Assembly (NCBI GenBank): GCA_049841135.1
Contig: JASGHK010000004.1
Location: forward strand, 1,984,001-2,048,000
Reading direction: 5' to 3'
Source: JACRCT01 sp049841135
GTDB lineage: Bacteria; Myxococcota; Myxococcia; Myxococcales; UBA5297
DNA length: 64,000 nucleotides
Below are positions 45,429 to 53,739 of the stretch, one piece after another. A program made the position numbers and the translations under genes. The notes under the pieces were generated by a model, which did not search any database, was not told the origin of the DNA, and saw nothing but the letters and a program-made list of their open reading frames with translations. How positions within the stretch are numbered: position 1 is the first letter of the stretch; every line of letters begins with the position of its first letter.

Positions 45429-46252
45429 GCCTCCACCTCCATGCCTTGGCTCGCTGGCGACTCGAGCGCCTCTTCACGGGACGGCTCAGCCCCCGGGCTC
45501 GGCGGTCGCTGCTGCGAGAGCTGGCCGGCTGCCCGGACTGCACCGCCCGCTACGCGCGCTATGACGCGCTGCAGTCCTCGCTGAGCGGGGTCCCCAGCGT
45601 CTTCGCGATCGAGCGCGTCGAAGCCGCCTTGCTGGACCGGCTCGGGCCCGAGGATCCCCTGCCCTCCGCCTCACGCTCTTCCTGCGCGTGGCGGCGCCCG
45701 GCATGGATTGCCGCCTCCGCGGCCGCTTGCATCGCCGCGCTCGTCTTCGCGCTGCGCGCGCCGTCGGACCGCGTGCCCCTCGACCCGGAGCTGGGCCTGG
45801 TCGGCATCGTCGCCCGCGGGCAGCAGGTCCCCAGGAGCGCGAGCGTGGGCGTCCGGATGTTCCGCGCCCTGCCCAAGGGCGTCGACGAGTCGCCCGCGCT
45901 CACGATCGACGACGTGGTGACCTTCACCTGGACGGACCTGGACCCCGCGGCGCGCTATGTCTGCCTCTTCGGGGTCCAGGAGGACGGCCGGCTGCGCTGG
46001 TACTACCCGGCGACGCAGCTCGAGGGGCTCCTGTCGGACGAGCCGTTCGGCGACGGGTTCCGCCTGCGCGTCCGGCACCGTTCCGGGTGGCTGCGGGTGA
46101 CGGCCCTCTTCTCGTCCGAGCCGCTCGCGGAATCCGAGATCGAGCGAGCCGTGCGCGCTCAAGGCCAGCGTCTGGAGGCCCTCGAGCCGCTGCGCCTGGG
46201 AGAGGGCGTACTGGAGCACTCGCTGCGCGTGGAGATCGCCGGTAGGCCCTGA
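45425..46252 (+). CDS. Putative anti-sigma factor, single-pass membrane protein
   Basis: 275 residues, ATG overlapping the sigma stop by 4 bases. The cytoplasmic N-terminus (RRSLLRELAGCPDCTARYAR) keeps the CxxC of a zinc anti-sigma fold but lacks the usual His four residues before it. One membrane helix lies around residues 97-114 (AWIAASAAACIAALVFAL). The periplasmic part has VVTFTWTDLDPAARYVCLFG and VQEDGRLRWYYPA, a beta-sandwich resembling DUF4384-like sensor domains. It would hold the sigma factor until a periplasmic signal arrives. Identity as anti-sigma rests mainly on gene order and topology. Confidence 0.8.
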   Translation: MSLHLHALARWRLERLFTGRLSPRARRSLLRELAGCPDCTARYARYDALQSSLSGVPSVFAIERVEAALLDRLGPEDPLPSASRSSCAWRRPAWIAASAAACIAALVFALRAPSDRVPLDPELGLVGIVARGQQVPRSASVGVRMFRALPKGVDESPALTIDDVVTFTWTDLDPAARYVCLFGVQEDGRLRWYYPATQLEGLLSDEPFGDGFRLRVRHRSGWLRVTALFSSEPLAESEIERAVRAQGQRLEALEPLRLGEGVLEHSLRVEIAGRP

Positions 46253-46254
46253 CG

Positions 46255-47841
46255 GTGGAGACGCCCGTGACCTTCGTGAAGCCATTCATCCCCTGGGCCG
46301 TGCTGGCGCCGCTGCTCCTCGCCGTCACAGGCGCTCGCGCCGCCGAGCCGTCCAAGCGCTATGCGGTCATCGTCTCGAACAACGAGAGCCTGGACGAGGG
46401 CGTCGCGCCGCTCTCGTTCGCCGTCGACGACGGCGCCAAGTACCTGGAGCTGTTCCGGGCGGTGGGCACGCAGGCGGAGCTCCTCGCGCGGTTCGACGCG
46501 GACGCTGCGCGGCGCCACCCGGAGGCCGCGAAGGTGGCGATCCCTCCACGGCGAGCCGACGTCCTCGCCGCCATCGAGCGCCAGTTCGCGGCGATCCGCG
46601 CCGACCGCAAGGCGGGCCTCGAGACGCACTTCTACTTCCTCTACACGGGGCACGGCAGCCTGGGGGCGAACCACGAGGGCTACGTCAACCTCGCCGACGC
46701 CCGCCTGACGCGCAGCGAGCTGTACCACGAGGTGCTGGCCCGCTCGCCGGCGACCTTCAACCACCTCGTCCTCGACGCCTGCTACGCCTACTTCTTCGTG
46801 CTCAAGCGCGGCGAGCGCGAGAAGGAAGGCGACTACCGGGCGGCCATCCGCGACTTCCTGCGCGCCGAGGAGCTCGCGAGCTACCCCAACACCGGCGTGC
46901 TGCTCGCCACGTCGACGACCTCGGAGACGCACGAGTGGAGCCACTGGGAGGCGGGCATCTTCTCCCACGAGCTGCGCAGCGGCCTGTTGGGCCCGGCGGA
47001 CGTCGACCGCGACGGGCGGGTCACCTACGACGAGGCGGCGGCCTTCGTCGAGGCGGCGAACTCCGCCATCGACGTGCCCCGGGCGCGGCTGCGCGTCTTC
47101 TATCGCCCGCCGACGTCGCGCCGGGACGTGCCGCTCGTCAACCTTCGGGCGTCGCAGGCCCCGGTGCTGGAGGTCGAGCCGGAGCAGGCGGGGCAGTACT
47201 ACCTCGAGGACGCCGCCGGGGTGCGCGTCGCCGACTTCCACCCGAGCCCGGAACAGGGTGTCCGGGTCTCGCTCGTCGGCCAGGCGCCGTTCTGGCTGCG
47301 CAGCTACGAGCGCGAGGCGCTGCTGCCGGACCAGCCGAAGGTCGCCGCCGCGCAGCTCGAGTTCGAGCCCCGGACCGAGCGGGCCCGCGGCAGCGTCGAG
47401 CGCTCGTTCCGCAAGAACCTCTTCCTGGTGCCGTACGGCGTCAGCTTCTATCGCGACGCCATGGCGGAGCGAGCGTGGGTCGAGGACACCGCTCGGCTGG
47501 AGCTGGCCAAGTCCGCGGGACCGCGCGCCAAGGTGGTGTGGGGCGCCGGGACGCTGGGCGCCGCGGCGCTCCTGGGCGCATCGAGTGGGATGGCCTACGC
47601 GCTCGCAGCCGATTCTCACCGGCAGTACCTCAACGCCCGGACGCAGGAAGGTTCGGACATCTTCCGGGCGACCACGGTCGACCGCGTCAACGCCTCGCGG
47701 GTGCTCGCCGGCGTGGCAGGGGCCGCCGCCATCGCAGGAGCCGTGCTGCTCGTCGTCGACTGGCGCGAGCAGGCGGCGATCTCCGTGGGCGCGGCGCCGA
47801 CTCCGTTGGGCGTGGCGGCGTCGGTCTCCGGAAGCTTCTGA
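46255..47841 (+). CDS. Exported caspase-fold peptidase (C14), C-terminally membrane-anchored
   Basis: 528 residues from GTG 46255. The signal peptide ends at GARA-AEP. The caspase/metacaspase domain has the catalytic dyad His133 (YFLYTGHGSLG) and Cys176 (HLVLDACYAYFF), with the strand RYAVIVSNNES at its start. After about residue 300 comes a beta-rich region. Near the C-terminus are two hydrophobic segments (VVWGAGTLGAAALLGASSGM; VLAGVAGAAAIAGAVLLVVD). It starts 2 bases after the anti-sigma stop. A periplasm-facing protease transcribed with its ECF sigma/anti-sigma pair suggests regulated proteolysis or a cell-death-type response. Substrate unknown. Confidence 0.9.
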   Translation: METPVTFVKPFIPWAVLAPLLLAVTGARAAEPSKRYAVIVSNNESLDEGVAPLSFAVDDGAKYLELFRAVGTQAELLARFDADAARRHPEAAKVAIPPRRADVLAAIERQFAAIRADRKAGLETHFYFLYTGHGSLGANHEGYVNLADARLTRSELYHEVLARSPATFNHLVLDACYAYFFVLKRGEREKEGDYRAAIRDFLRAEELASYPNTGVLLATSTTSETHEWSHWEAGIFSHELRSGLLGPADVDRDGRVTYDEAAAFVEAANSAIDVPRARLRVFYRPPTSRRDVPLVNLRASQAPVLEVEPEQAGQYYLEDAAGVRVADFHPSPEQGVRVSLVGQAPFWLRSYEREALLPDQPKVAAAQLEFEPRTERARGSVERSFRKNLFLVPYGVSFYRDAMAERAWVEDTARLELAKSAGPRAKVVWGAGTLGAAALLGASSGMAYALAADSHRQYLNARTQEGSDIFRATTVDRVNASRVLAGVAGAAAIAGAVLLVVDWREQAAISVGAAPTPLGVAASVSGSF

Positions 47842-47901
47842 GAGAAATTCCGATTGCGGGCAGAGCGGGTCCGTAGAGCAGGGTAAAGGGAGGTCGAAAC
47901 C

Positions 47902-48750
47902 ATGAAGACGAATCACCGCCATTACGTTGTCATCCTCGCTGCTGCCCTGCTCTGCGCCGCCTGCGACTTCCGCTTCGATCAGCCGGTGGCCGAGTGCCAG
48001 GGAAGTGGCTGCACTACCTTGGCGCCAGACGCTGGGACCTGGGCTGGGACGGAACTCCCCGATTGGCCGGCGGCGGCGAATGCCTGCGTGACGGGAGATG
48101 AGTCGCCGCTCTTCGTGGGGCGCTGGGAGGGCTACTACATGGGCTCCGAGATCGGTGACGAGTTCAGCACCGTTCGTCTCGACATCGTCGGAGCGAACGC
48201 GACCGGCCTGTGCGGCACGCTCACCTTCGGCATTCACACGGCCCCGGTCACGCTCCCTCCAGCCACAGACCCGACCTCCGACTACCCTGACCAGAGCCTC
48301 CTGCAGAACGGATGGGACGCCGCGCCCATCCTCGGCCTCCCCTACACCATCCTTGGCGGAAAGATTGACGGACACCGGACTACCTTCCACGCCAATGCGC
48401 ACGAGATTTACAGGTCCTGGTGCGAGATTCAGACCTCCTACCGGTTGGCCCCCAACGACAACAGGTACACGTGCCTCCCGAGCCTGGGGGCGGCAGGCTG
48501 GACGACGACGCCCAGCGGCGAGCGGTCCTGCTTCCTGACGAATTCCGAAACCAACCAGAACCAGACGGTCGCATGCAGCCAACTCGACCACTGCAACATG
48601 GAAAACACCTGCCTCTGTAACTCCTCGGGCTGCACCGCGAACGATACGCAGTGGAATTGGCGCTTCGATATCGTCGTCAACGGCGACTCCGCCTTTGGAG
48701 TCTTCGATTCGATAAACCTCGTGCTGACGCGCGTGACACCGAGCCCCTAG
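47902..48750 (+). CDS. Lipoprotein, hypothetical, atypical base composition
   Basis: 282 residues. The signal peptide ends in the lipobox LLCAAC (Cys21). The mature part is Cys-rich (at least 11 Cys, for example CQGSGC, CSQLDHCNMENTCLCNSSGC) with VGRWEGYYMGSEIGDEFSTV, a lipocalin-like opening strand pattern. Codon use is visibly less G/C-biased than its neighbours (GAATTC, AACATG, GATTCGATAAAC), suggesting relaxed constraint or transfer. AAAGGGAGG precedes the ATG. It is followed by a strong terminator at 48799. Function not recognised. Confidence 0.78.
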   Translation: MKTNHRHYVVILAAALLCAACDFRFDQPVAECQGSGCTTLAPDAGTWAGTELPDWPAAANACVTGDESPLFVGRWEGYYMGSEIGDEFSTVRLDIVGANATGLCGTLTFGIHTAPVTLPPATDPTSDYPDQSLLQNGWDAAPILGLPYTILGGKIDGHRTTFHANAHEIYRSWCEIQTSYRLAPNDNRYTCLPSLGAAGWTTTPSGERSCFLTNSETNQNQTVACSQLDHCNMENTCLCNSSGCTANDTQWNWRFDIVVNGDSAFGVFDSINLVLTRVTPSP

Positions 48751-48798
48751 GCAGCCCACCGGCAGGACGGCGTCCCCCCCCCGGACGTCGCCAGCCAT

Positions 48799-48835
48799 GA
48801 GCCGTCCGGACCCGCTCCGGACGGCTCTTCGCTTG
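48799..48835 (+). terminator. Rho-independent terminator after the lipoprotein gene
   Basis: GAGCCGTCCGGA (48799-48810) pairs perfectly with TCCGGACGGCTC (48816-48827) around a five-base loop, followed by TTCGCTTG. It lies 49 bases after the stop codon and is the strongest hairpin noted in the window. Confidence 0.88.
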
Positions 48836-49056
48836 AGAGACGGGACTTGCGCTCGGATGGTGACGCACGTCACTTCGAGGCCCGCATCGATCATATGGGT
48901 GGATTGGGCCGAGGCCTGAGGACGCAGCGCCCACCTACGGCAGAAGGCCGGCCGAGGAGCTCCGACCAGGGCGGCCGAAGGCGATGAGCGGACCCCCTCC
49001 CGCAGTTTGGGAGGGGGCAGCGGGGAGGCCCGCGCGCCGCGCGCAGTGGCGACGGG

Positions 49057-49578
49057 TCAGCCGAACAGCCGCGACGCGTCGAGCCACTCCGCAATCTCAG
49101 CCTCGGCCGAGCGAACGCCGCTGCCGCGAATCGCGAGACCGCCGAGGACCTTGGCGCCAGGACAGAGCTTGCGAAGGTCGGCCTCACTCCGGCCGAGCCC
49201 ACTGCCCTCGTGCGTGCACAGCGGCAGGATCGTCTTGCCCGACCACCGCTGCGCCTCGAGGAACGTGCACACCGCCATCGGCATCGTGCCCCACCAGTTG
49301 GGATAGCCGAGGACGACCACGTCGAACGCGGCGACGTCCGCCACCGGCGCGACGAGCGCGGGCCGCGCCTTCTGCCGAAGCTCCTGCCGCGAGACCTCGG
49401 TGGTCTCGTGGTAGTCGGCCGGGTACGGCTTGACGGTCTCTATGCGGAACAGCTCGCCGCCGGTCCGCTTCTGGATCGTCTGGGCCGCCACTTCGGTGTT
49501 CCCGAGCGGCAGGTCCACGATGTCCCCGTCGACGTAGTTCGAGCCCCTGCGCGAATAGAAGGCGATGAGAGTCTTCAT
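49057..49578 (-). CDS. Flavodoxin-family protein
   Basis: 173 residues from ATG 49578. The FMN phosphate loop is slightly altered (TLIAFYSRRGSNYVDG); the family usually has S/TxTGNT here. IVDLPLGNTEVAAQTIQKRT, FRIETVKPYPADYHETTEVS and VVLGYPNWWGTMPMAVCTFL (the 90s loop with WWG) identify the flavodoxin_4 type often annotated as flavodoxin or NAD(P)H-dependent reductase. It probably binds FMN in the cytoplasm. It lies downstream of the AraC gene on the same strand and may be part of the same stress module. Confidence 0.88.
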   Translation of the reverse strand: MKTLIAFYSRRGSNYVDGDIVDLPLGNTEVAAQTIQKRTGGELFRIETVKPYPADYHETTEVSRQELRQKARPALVAPVADVAAFDVVVLGYPNWWGTMPMAVCTFLEAQRWSGKTILPLCTHEGSGLGRSEADLRKLCPGAKVLGGLAIRGSGVRSAEAEIAEWLDASRLFG

Positions 49579-49697
49579 CGAGAGTGAGCCTCGCTTATCC
49601 AAAGCCAGGCCGAATCGTAGAGACCTCGCGCCTTGGGCCGGTATCCCGGTCCTCGCGGGTTCTTGCCCATTCTTCGCAGCGCTCAGGGGACGAGGCG

Positions 49698-50657
49698 TCA
49701 GTGCTCGGCGGCGGCCACGAGCCGTGGGGCGCCGCTCTTTCGCTTCGCGTCGTGCAGGGACACCACGGGCGCCGGCGCCTGCCCCTGCCGCAAGGTCTCG
49801 ACGTCCCGCCGCGGCGGAGCGCCGAACAACCGCCGGTACTCGCGGCTGAACTGCGACGGGCTCTCGTAGCCCACCTTGAAGCTGGCCTCGGCCGCGTCCA
49901 GGGCCCCGCCCAGCATCAGCCGCCGCGCCTCCTGGAGCCGCAGGCGCTTCTGGAACTGCAGCGGGCTCAGCGCCGTCACCTCCTTGAAGTGGCGGTGCAG
50001 CGCGGACGGGCTCATCCCCGCCTGCCTGGCCAGCGCGTCGACGCGCAGCGGCTCGGCGAAGTGCGCCTTGAGCCAGCGCAGCACGTGCGTGATCCGCTGC
50101 CCTTGGTCGGCGCCGGAGACGACCTGCCGCAGCCGCGGCCCCTCCGGCCCCATCAAGAGCCGGTAGGTGATCTCCCGGCGGACGAGCGGAGCGACGACCT
50201 GGGCGTCCTGGGGATCCTCGAGCAGCGAGATCATCCGGCAGAGGCAGTCGAGCAGCGGCGCGTCGAGCGTGCTCACGGCGAGCGCGCGCGCCGGCGGGCA
50301 CTGAGGCTGCGGCCCCAGCTGCGCGACGACTTCGCTCACCTCGAGCGGGTCCAGCACCAGCTTCAGCCCCAGGTAGGGCGTCTCGGGCGTCGCTTCGATC
50401 ACCTGCGCCATCGCCGGCACGTCCGCCGCGACCAGCAGGTACCGCTCGGCGTCGTAGCGGTAGTCCTTCTCGCCGAAGTGGATCCGCTTGGCGCCCTGGG
50501 CGATGACGCACAGCGCCGGCTCGTAGAGGATGTCGGTCGGCGGCAGGGGCGCCGAGTGGCGGTACAGCGTCAGCGCCGAGACAGGCGTCGGGTGGCTCCC
50601 GTCGGCGCCCCGCGTCTCCTTCTCCAGCAACTGGGCGAGCGTGCGAGGTCGGGCCAT
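49698..50657 (-). CDS. AraC-family regulator (AraC_N effector domain), paralog of 17940-18815
   Basis: 319 residues from ATG 50657, chosen because GGAGGAAGCC directly precedes it. AraC_N domain: ALTLYRHSAPLPPTDILYEP, CVIAQGAKRIHFGEKDYRY, YLGLKLVLDPLEVSEVVAQL. Two helix-turn-helix motifs: VDALARQAGMSPSALHRHFK and PSQFSREYRRLFGAPPRRD. It aligns end to end with the AraC at 17940 and is strongly similar, so the two are paralogs. It is divergent from an alcohol dehydrogenase/RibD/aldo-keto reductase operon, with the shared 41-nt motif between. Probably an aldehyde- or electrophile-responsive activator (inference from targets). Confidence 0.93.
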   Translation of the reverse strand: MARPRTLAQLLEKETRGADGSHPTPVSALTLYRHSAPLPPTDILYEPALCVIAQGAKRIHFGEKDYRYDAERYLLVAADVPAMAQVIEATPETPYLGLKLVLDPLEVSEVVAQLGPQPQCPPARALAVSTLDAPLLDCLCRMISLLEDPQDAQVVAPLVRREITYRLLMGPEGPRLRQVVSGADQGQRITHVLRWLKAHFAEPLRVDALARQAGMSPSALHRHFKEVTALSPLQFQKRLRLQEARRLMLGGALDAAEASFKVGYESPSQFSREYRRLFGAPPRRDVETLRQGQAPAPVVSLHDAKRKSGAPRLVAAAEH

Positions 50658-50679
50658 GGCTTCCTCCAGCGGGCAGCGT

Positions 50680-50720
50680 GCAGGTTTAGGCAAGAACTGT
50701 CCACAACCGGGATACCGCCC
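50680..50720 (+). promoter_or_regulatory. Shared AraC-module motif (copy B)
   Basis: Begins GCAGGTTTAGGCAAGAACTG and ends GGGATACCGCCC, lying 23 bases before the AraC start and about 120 bases before the dehydrogenase start. The AGGCAAGAACTGTCC core resembles the AGGCAA-type sites seen in front of other AraC_N regulators. Probably the AraC operator plus promoter element. Confidence 0.7.
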
Positions 50721-50842
50721 GCCCGCAGGCCAGCATTACCTTCCCAGTCCACGGACCGCCGGATAGCCACCGTCGGAGGACGGACCCAGGGCCGGCGACC
50801 GACGAGCCCTGCCACGCAGGTCGAACGAAAGGACGCACGCCC

Positions 50843-51901
50843 ATGTTCCACGCCAGAGCCTACTCCGCCGCCAGCGCCACCTCGCCGCTCGCCGCCGACC
50901 AGATCGCCCGGCGCGACCCCAGCGAGCACGACGTCCAGATCGAGATCCTCTACTGCGGCATCTGCCACTCCGACCTCCACTTCGTCCGCAACGAGTGGAG
51001 CGCCTTCATGTCGCCGGCCTACCCCGTCGTCCCCGGCCACGAGATCGTCGGCCGGGTCACCAAGGTCGGCTCGGCGGTGACCCGCCACAAGGCCGGGGAC
51101 CTGGTCGGCGTCGGCTGCATGGTCGACTCCGACGGCACCTGCCCGCACTGCAAGGAAGGCCTCGAGCAGTTCTGCCCGAACATGACGCTGACCTACGGCT
51201 CCCCGGACAAGCACCTGGGCGGCGTCACGCATGGCGGCTACTCGGAGAGCGTCGTCGTCGACGAGCGCTTCGTGCTGCGCGTGCCCAAGAACCTGGAGCT
51301 GGCGGGCGCCGCGCCGCTGCTCTGCGCGGGCATCACCACCTACTCCCCGCTGCGGCACTGGGGCGTCACCAAGGGCCAGAAGGTCGGCGTCATCGGGCTG
51401 GGCGGCCTGGGGCACATGGGCGTGAAGTTCGCGCACGCGTTCGGCGCCCAAGTCGTCGTCTTCACCACCTCGCCCGGCAAGCGCGAGGCCGCCAGGCGCC
51501 TGGGCGCGGACGAGGTCGTGGTGTCGACCAGCGCCGAGGAGATGAGGAAGCACGCCTCCAGCTTCCACTTCATCCTCGACACGGTCTCCGCCGACCACGA
51601 CCTGAACGCCTACCTGAACCTGCTGCGCCGCGACGGCCACCTCTGCATCGTCGGCGCCCCGTCCAAGCCGCTGGGCGTGTCGGCCTTCGGCCTCATCCTT
51701 GGGCGCCGGAGCTTCTCGGGCTCGAGCATCGGCGGCATCGCCGAGACGCAGGAGATGCTCGACTTCTGCGGCACGCACGGCATCACCGCCGACGTGGAGA
51801 TCATCCCGATCCAGAAGGTCAACGACGCCTACGAGCGGCTGCTCAAGTCGGACGTACGCTACCGCTTCTCCATCGACATGGCCTCGCTCAAGGCGCGCTG
51901 A
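50843..51901 (+). CDS. NAD(P)-dependent alcohol dehydrogenase (cinnamyl-alcohol-dehydrogenase type)
   Basis: 352 residues. Catalytic zinc: CGICHSDLHFVRNEWSAF and PGHEIVGRVTKVGSAVTRHK. Structural zinc lobe: VDSDGTCPHCKEGLEQFC, in which Asp replaces the first of the usual four Cys. Rossmann segment: VGVIGLGGLGHMGVKFAHAF. The arrangement matches the YahK/AdhA-like group, which reduces a broad range of aldehydes with NADPH. First gene of an operon with the RibD-like and aldo/keto reductase genes and opposite an AraC regulator, so probably aldehyde detoxification. Confidence 0.94.
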   Translation: MFHARAYSAASATSPLAADQIARRDPSEHDVQIEILYCGICHSDLHFVRNEWSAFMSPAYPVVPGHEIVGRVTKVGSAVTRHKAGDLVGVGCMVDSDGTCPHCKEGLEQFCPNMTLTYGSPDKHLGGVTHGGYSESVVVDERFVLRVPKNLELAGAAPLLCAGITTYSPLRHWGVTKGQKVGVIGLGGLGHMGVKFAHAFGAQVVVFTTSPGKREAARRLGADEVVVSTSAEEMRKHASSFHFILDTVSADHDLNAYLNLLRRDGHLCIVGAPSKPLGVSAFGLILGRRSFSGSSIGGIAETQEMLDFCGTHGITADVEIIPIQKVNDAYERLLKSDVRYRFSIDMASLKAR

Positions 51902-51920
51902 GCGGCGAGAAAGGACGGCC

Positions 51921-52598
51921 ATGAGACCCCGCGTCATCTGCCACATGCTCTCGTCCATCGACGGGCGAATCGACGGCGAAGCGCTCGACGCCGTCACCGG
52001 CGAAGGCGAGTACGAAGCCACGGGCGAGGCCCTGCGCGGCGACGCCTGGATCTGCGGGCGCACCACGATGGAGCAGCACTTCGCCGACGGCTCGTTCGTC
52101 TCCACCGCGAACGAACCCGCCGGCCCGCAACCGCCGCATGTCGCACGCCGCGCCGAGCGCTACGCCATCTCGGTGGACACGACCGGAAAGCTGCGCTGGG
52201 CGGGCGGCGACCTGGACGGCGACCACCTCATCTGCGTGGTCGGAGAGCGGGCGCCCAAAGACTACCTGGCCATGCTGCGCGACCGCGGCGTCTCCTACGT
52301 CGTCGCCGGGGCGCAGGCCGTCGACCTGCCCCAGGCGCTCGAGCTGCTCGCGACCGAATTCGGCATCCGCACGCTGCTGCTCGAGGGTGGCGGCCACATC
52401 AACGGGGCCTTCCTGGAAGCTGGGCTGGTCGACGAGGTGAGCCTGCTGCTCGTCCCGGGGATCGACGGCCGGCGAGGCGTGCCGGCGGTCTTCGACGGCA
52501 TCCGCGACCAGAGCAGGGCGGCCGTCCCGCTGAGGCTCGCGTCGGTGGAGCGGCGGCCCGGCGATTCACTCTGGCTGCGCTACGAAGTCGTACGTTGA
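51921..52598 (+). CDS. RibD C-terminal/dihydrofolate-reductase-fold protein
   Basis: 225 residues, ATG 51921 preceded by GAGAAAGGACGGCC. MRPRVICHMLSSIDGRIDGE is the N-terminal strand and loop of the RibD_C family; GDAWICGRTTMEQHF and GIRTLLLEGGGHINGAFLEA (the GGG dinucleotide loop) complete it. It lies 19 bases after the dehydrogenase. Members reduce pyrimidine or other substrates with NADPH; standalone copies like this are not riboflavin enzymes by context. Probably another NADPH-dependent reductase in the AraC module. Confidence 0.92.
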   Translation: MRPRVICHMLSSIDGRIDGEALDAVTGEGEYEATGEALRGDAWICGRTTMEQHFADGSFVSTANEPAGPQPPHVARRAERYAISVDTTGKLRWAGGDLDGDHLICVVGERAPKDYLAMLRDRGVSYVVAGAQAVDLPQALELLATEFGIRTLLLEGGGHINGAFLEAGLVDEVSLLLVPGIDGRRGVPAVFDGIRDQSRAAVPLRLASVERRPGDSLWLRYEVVR

Positions 52599-52615
52599 GA
52601 GAGAGGAGCTGGGTG

Positions 52616-53605
52616 ATGGACAAGCGTCCGTTGGGAAGAGGCGGCCTCGAGGTTTCGGCTCTGGGCCTGGGCTGCATGGGCATGAGCTTTGGCTACGGCC
52701 CTGCCGCCGAGAAGAAGGAGATGATCGCCCTCCTCCGCGCAGCCGTGGACCGGGGCGTCACCTTCTTCGACACGGCCGAGATCTACGGCCCGTTCACCAA
52801 CGAGGAGCTGGTCGGCGAAGCGCTGGCTCCCGTCCGCAGCAAGGTGGTCATCGCCACCAAGTTCGGGTTCAAGCTCGGCCCCGACGGCAAGCAGGCGGGC
52901 CTCGACAGCCGCCCCGCACACATCCGCGAGGTCGCCGAGGCCTCCCTGAGGCGGCTGAAGGTCGACACCATCGACCTCCTCTACCAGCACCGCGTCGACC
53001 CGGACGTGCCCATCGAGGATGTCGCCGGCGCGGTGAAGGAGCTGATCCAGGAAGGCAAGGTGCGCCACTTCGGCCTGTCGGAAGCGGGGGCGAAGACCAT
53101 CCGCCGCGCGCACGCCGTCCAGCCGGTCGCGGCGGTCCAGAGTGAGTACTCGCTCTGGTGGAGAGCCATCGAGCCCGAGGTGCTCCCAACCCTCGAGGAG
53201 CTGGGCATCGGCCTGGTGCCCTACAGCCCGCTGGGCCGCGGATTCCTCACCGGCAAGGTGAACGAGGCCACCCAGTTCGACAGCACCGACTTCCGCAACA
53301 ACTTGCCGCGCTTCTCGGCCGAGGCTCGCAAGGCGAACCAGGCGCTCGTCCAGGTCCTCTCGAGCATCGCCGAGCGGAAGAAGGCGACGCCGGCACAGCT
53401 TGCGCTCGCCTGGCTGCTCGCGCAGAAGCCCTGGGTCGTTCCCATCCCGGGCACGCGGAAGCTCGAGCGGCTGGAGGAGAACCTGGGCGCGGCCTCGCTG
53501 CGTCTGACGGTCGAGGACCTCCGGGAGATTGATGAGGCGGCATCACGGGTCGAGGTCGTGGGCGCTCGCTATCCCGAGGCGCTGGAGCGGATGACGGGGC
53601 GGTAG
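52616..53605 (+). CDS. Aldo/keto reductase
   Basis: 329 residues from ATG 52616 (GAGAGGAGCTGGGTG upstream). AKR motifs: VSALGLGCMGMSFGYGPAA, catalytic Asp/Tyr in VTFFDTAEIYGPFTNEELVG, Lys in VVIATKFGFK, His in DTIDLLYQHRVDPDVPIEDV. Cofactor-binding end: WVVPIPGTRKLERLEENLGA. It belongs to the AKR13/YajO-like group that reduces aldehydes and ketones with NADPH. Third gene of the AraC-controlled operon; downstream gene starts 134 bases later. Confidence 0.95.
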   Translation: MDKRPLGRGGLEVSALGLGCMGMSFGYGPAAEKKEMIALLRAAVDRGVTFFDTAEIYGPFTNEELVGEALAPVRSKVVIATKFGFKLGPDGKQAGLDSRPAHIREVAEASLRRLKVDTIDLLYQHRVDPDVPIEDVAGAVKELIQEGKVRHFGLSEAGAKTIRRAHAVQPVAAVQSEYSLWWRAIEPEVLPTLEELGIGLVPYSPLGRGFLTGKVNEATQFDSTDFRNNLPRFSAEARKANQALVQVLSSIAERKKATPAQLALAWLLAQKPWVVPIPGTRKLERLEENLGAASLRLTVEDLREIDEAASRVEVVGARYPEALERMTGR

Positions 53606-53739
53606 CGGCAACTACCCCAAGCGCGCCTCAGACTCCCTGGATGCTCGGGTGCCCCGGCGCGGAGGCCGGCAGCTCCTCAGCGCGCTTCGGATGCTCTCTT
53701 CCGCTAAGGTGCCTGGGCCGCGTCACGCCCGGAGGCCCG

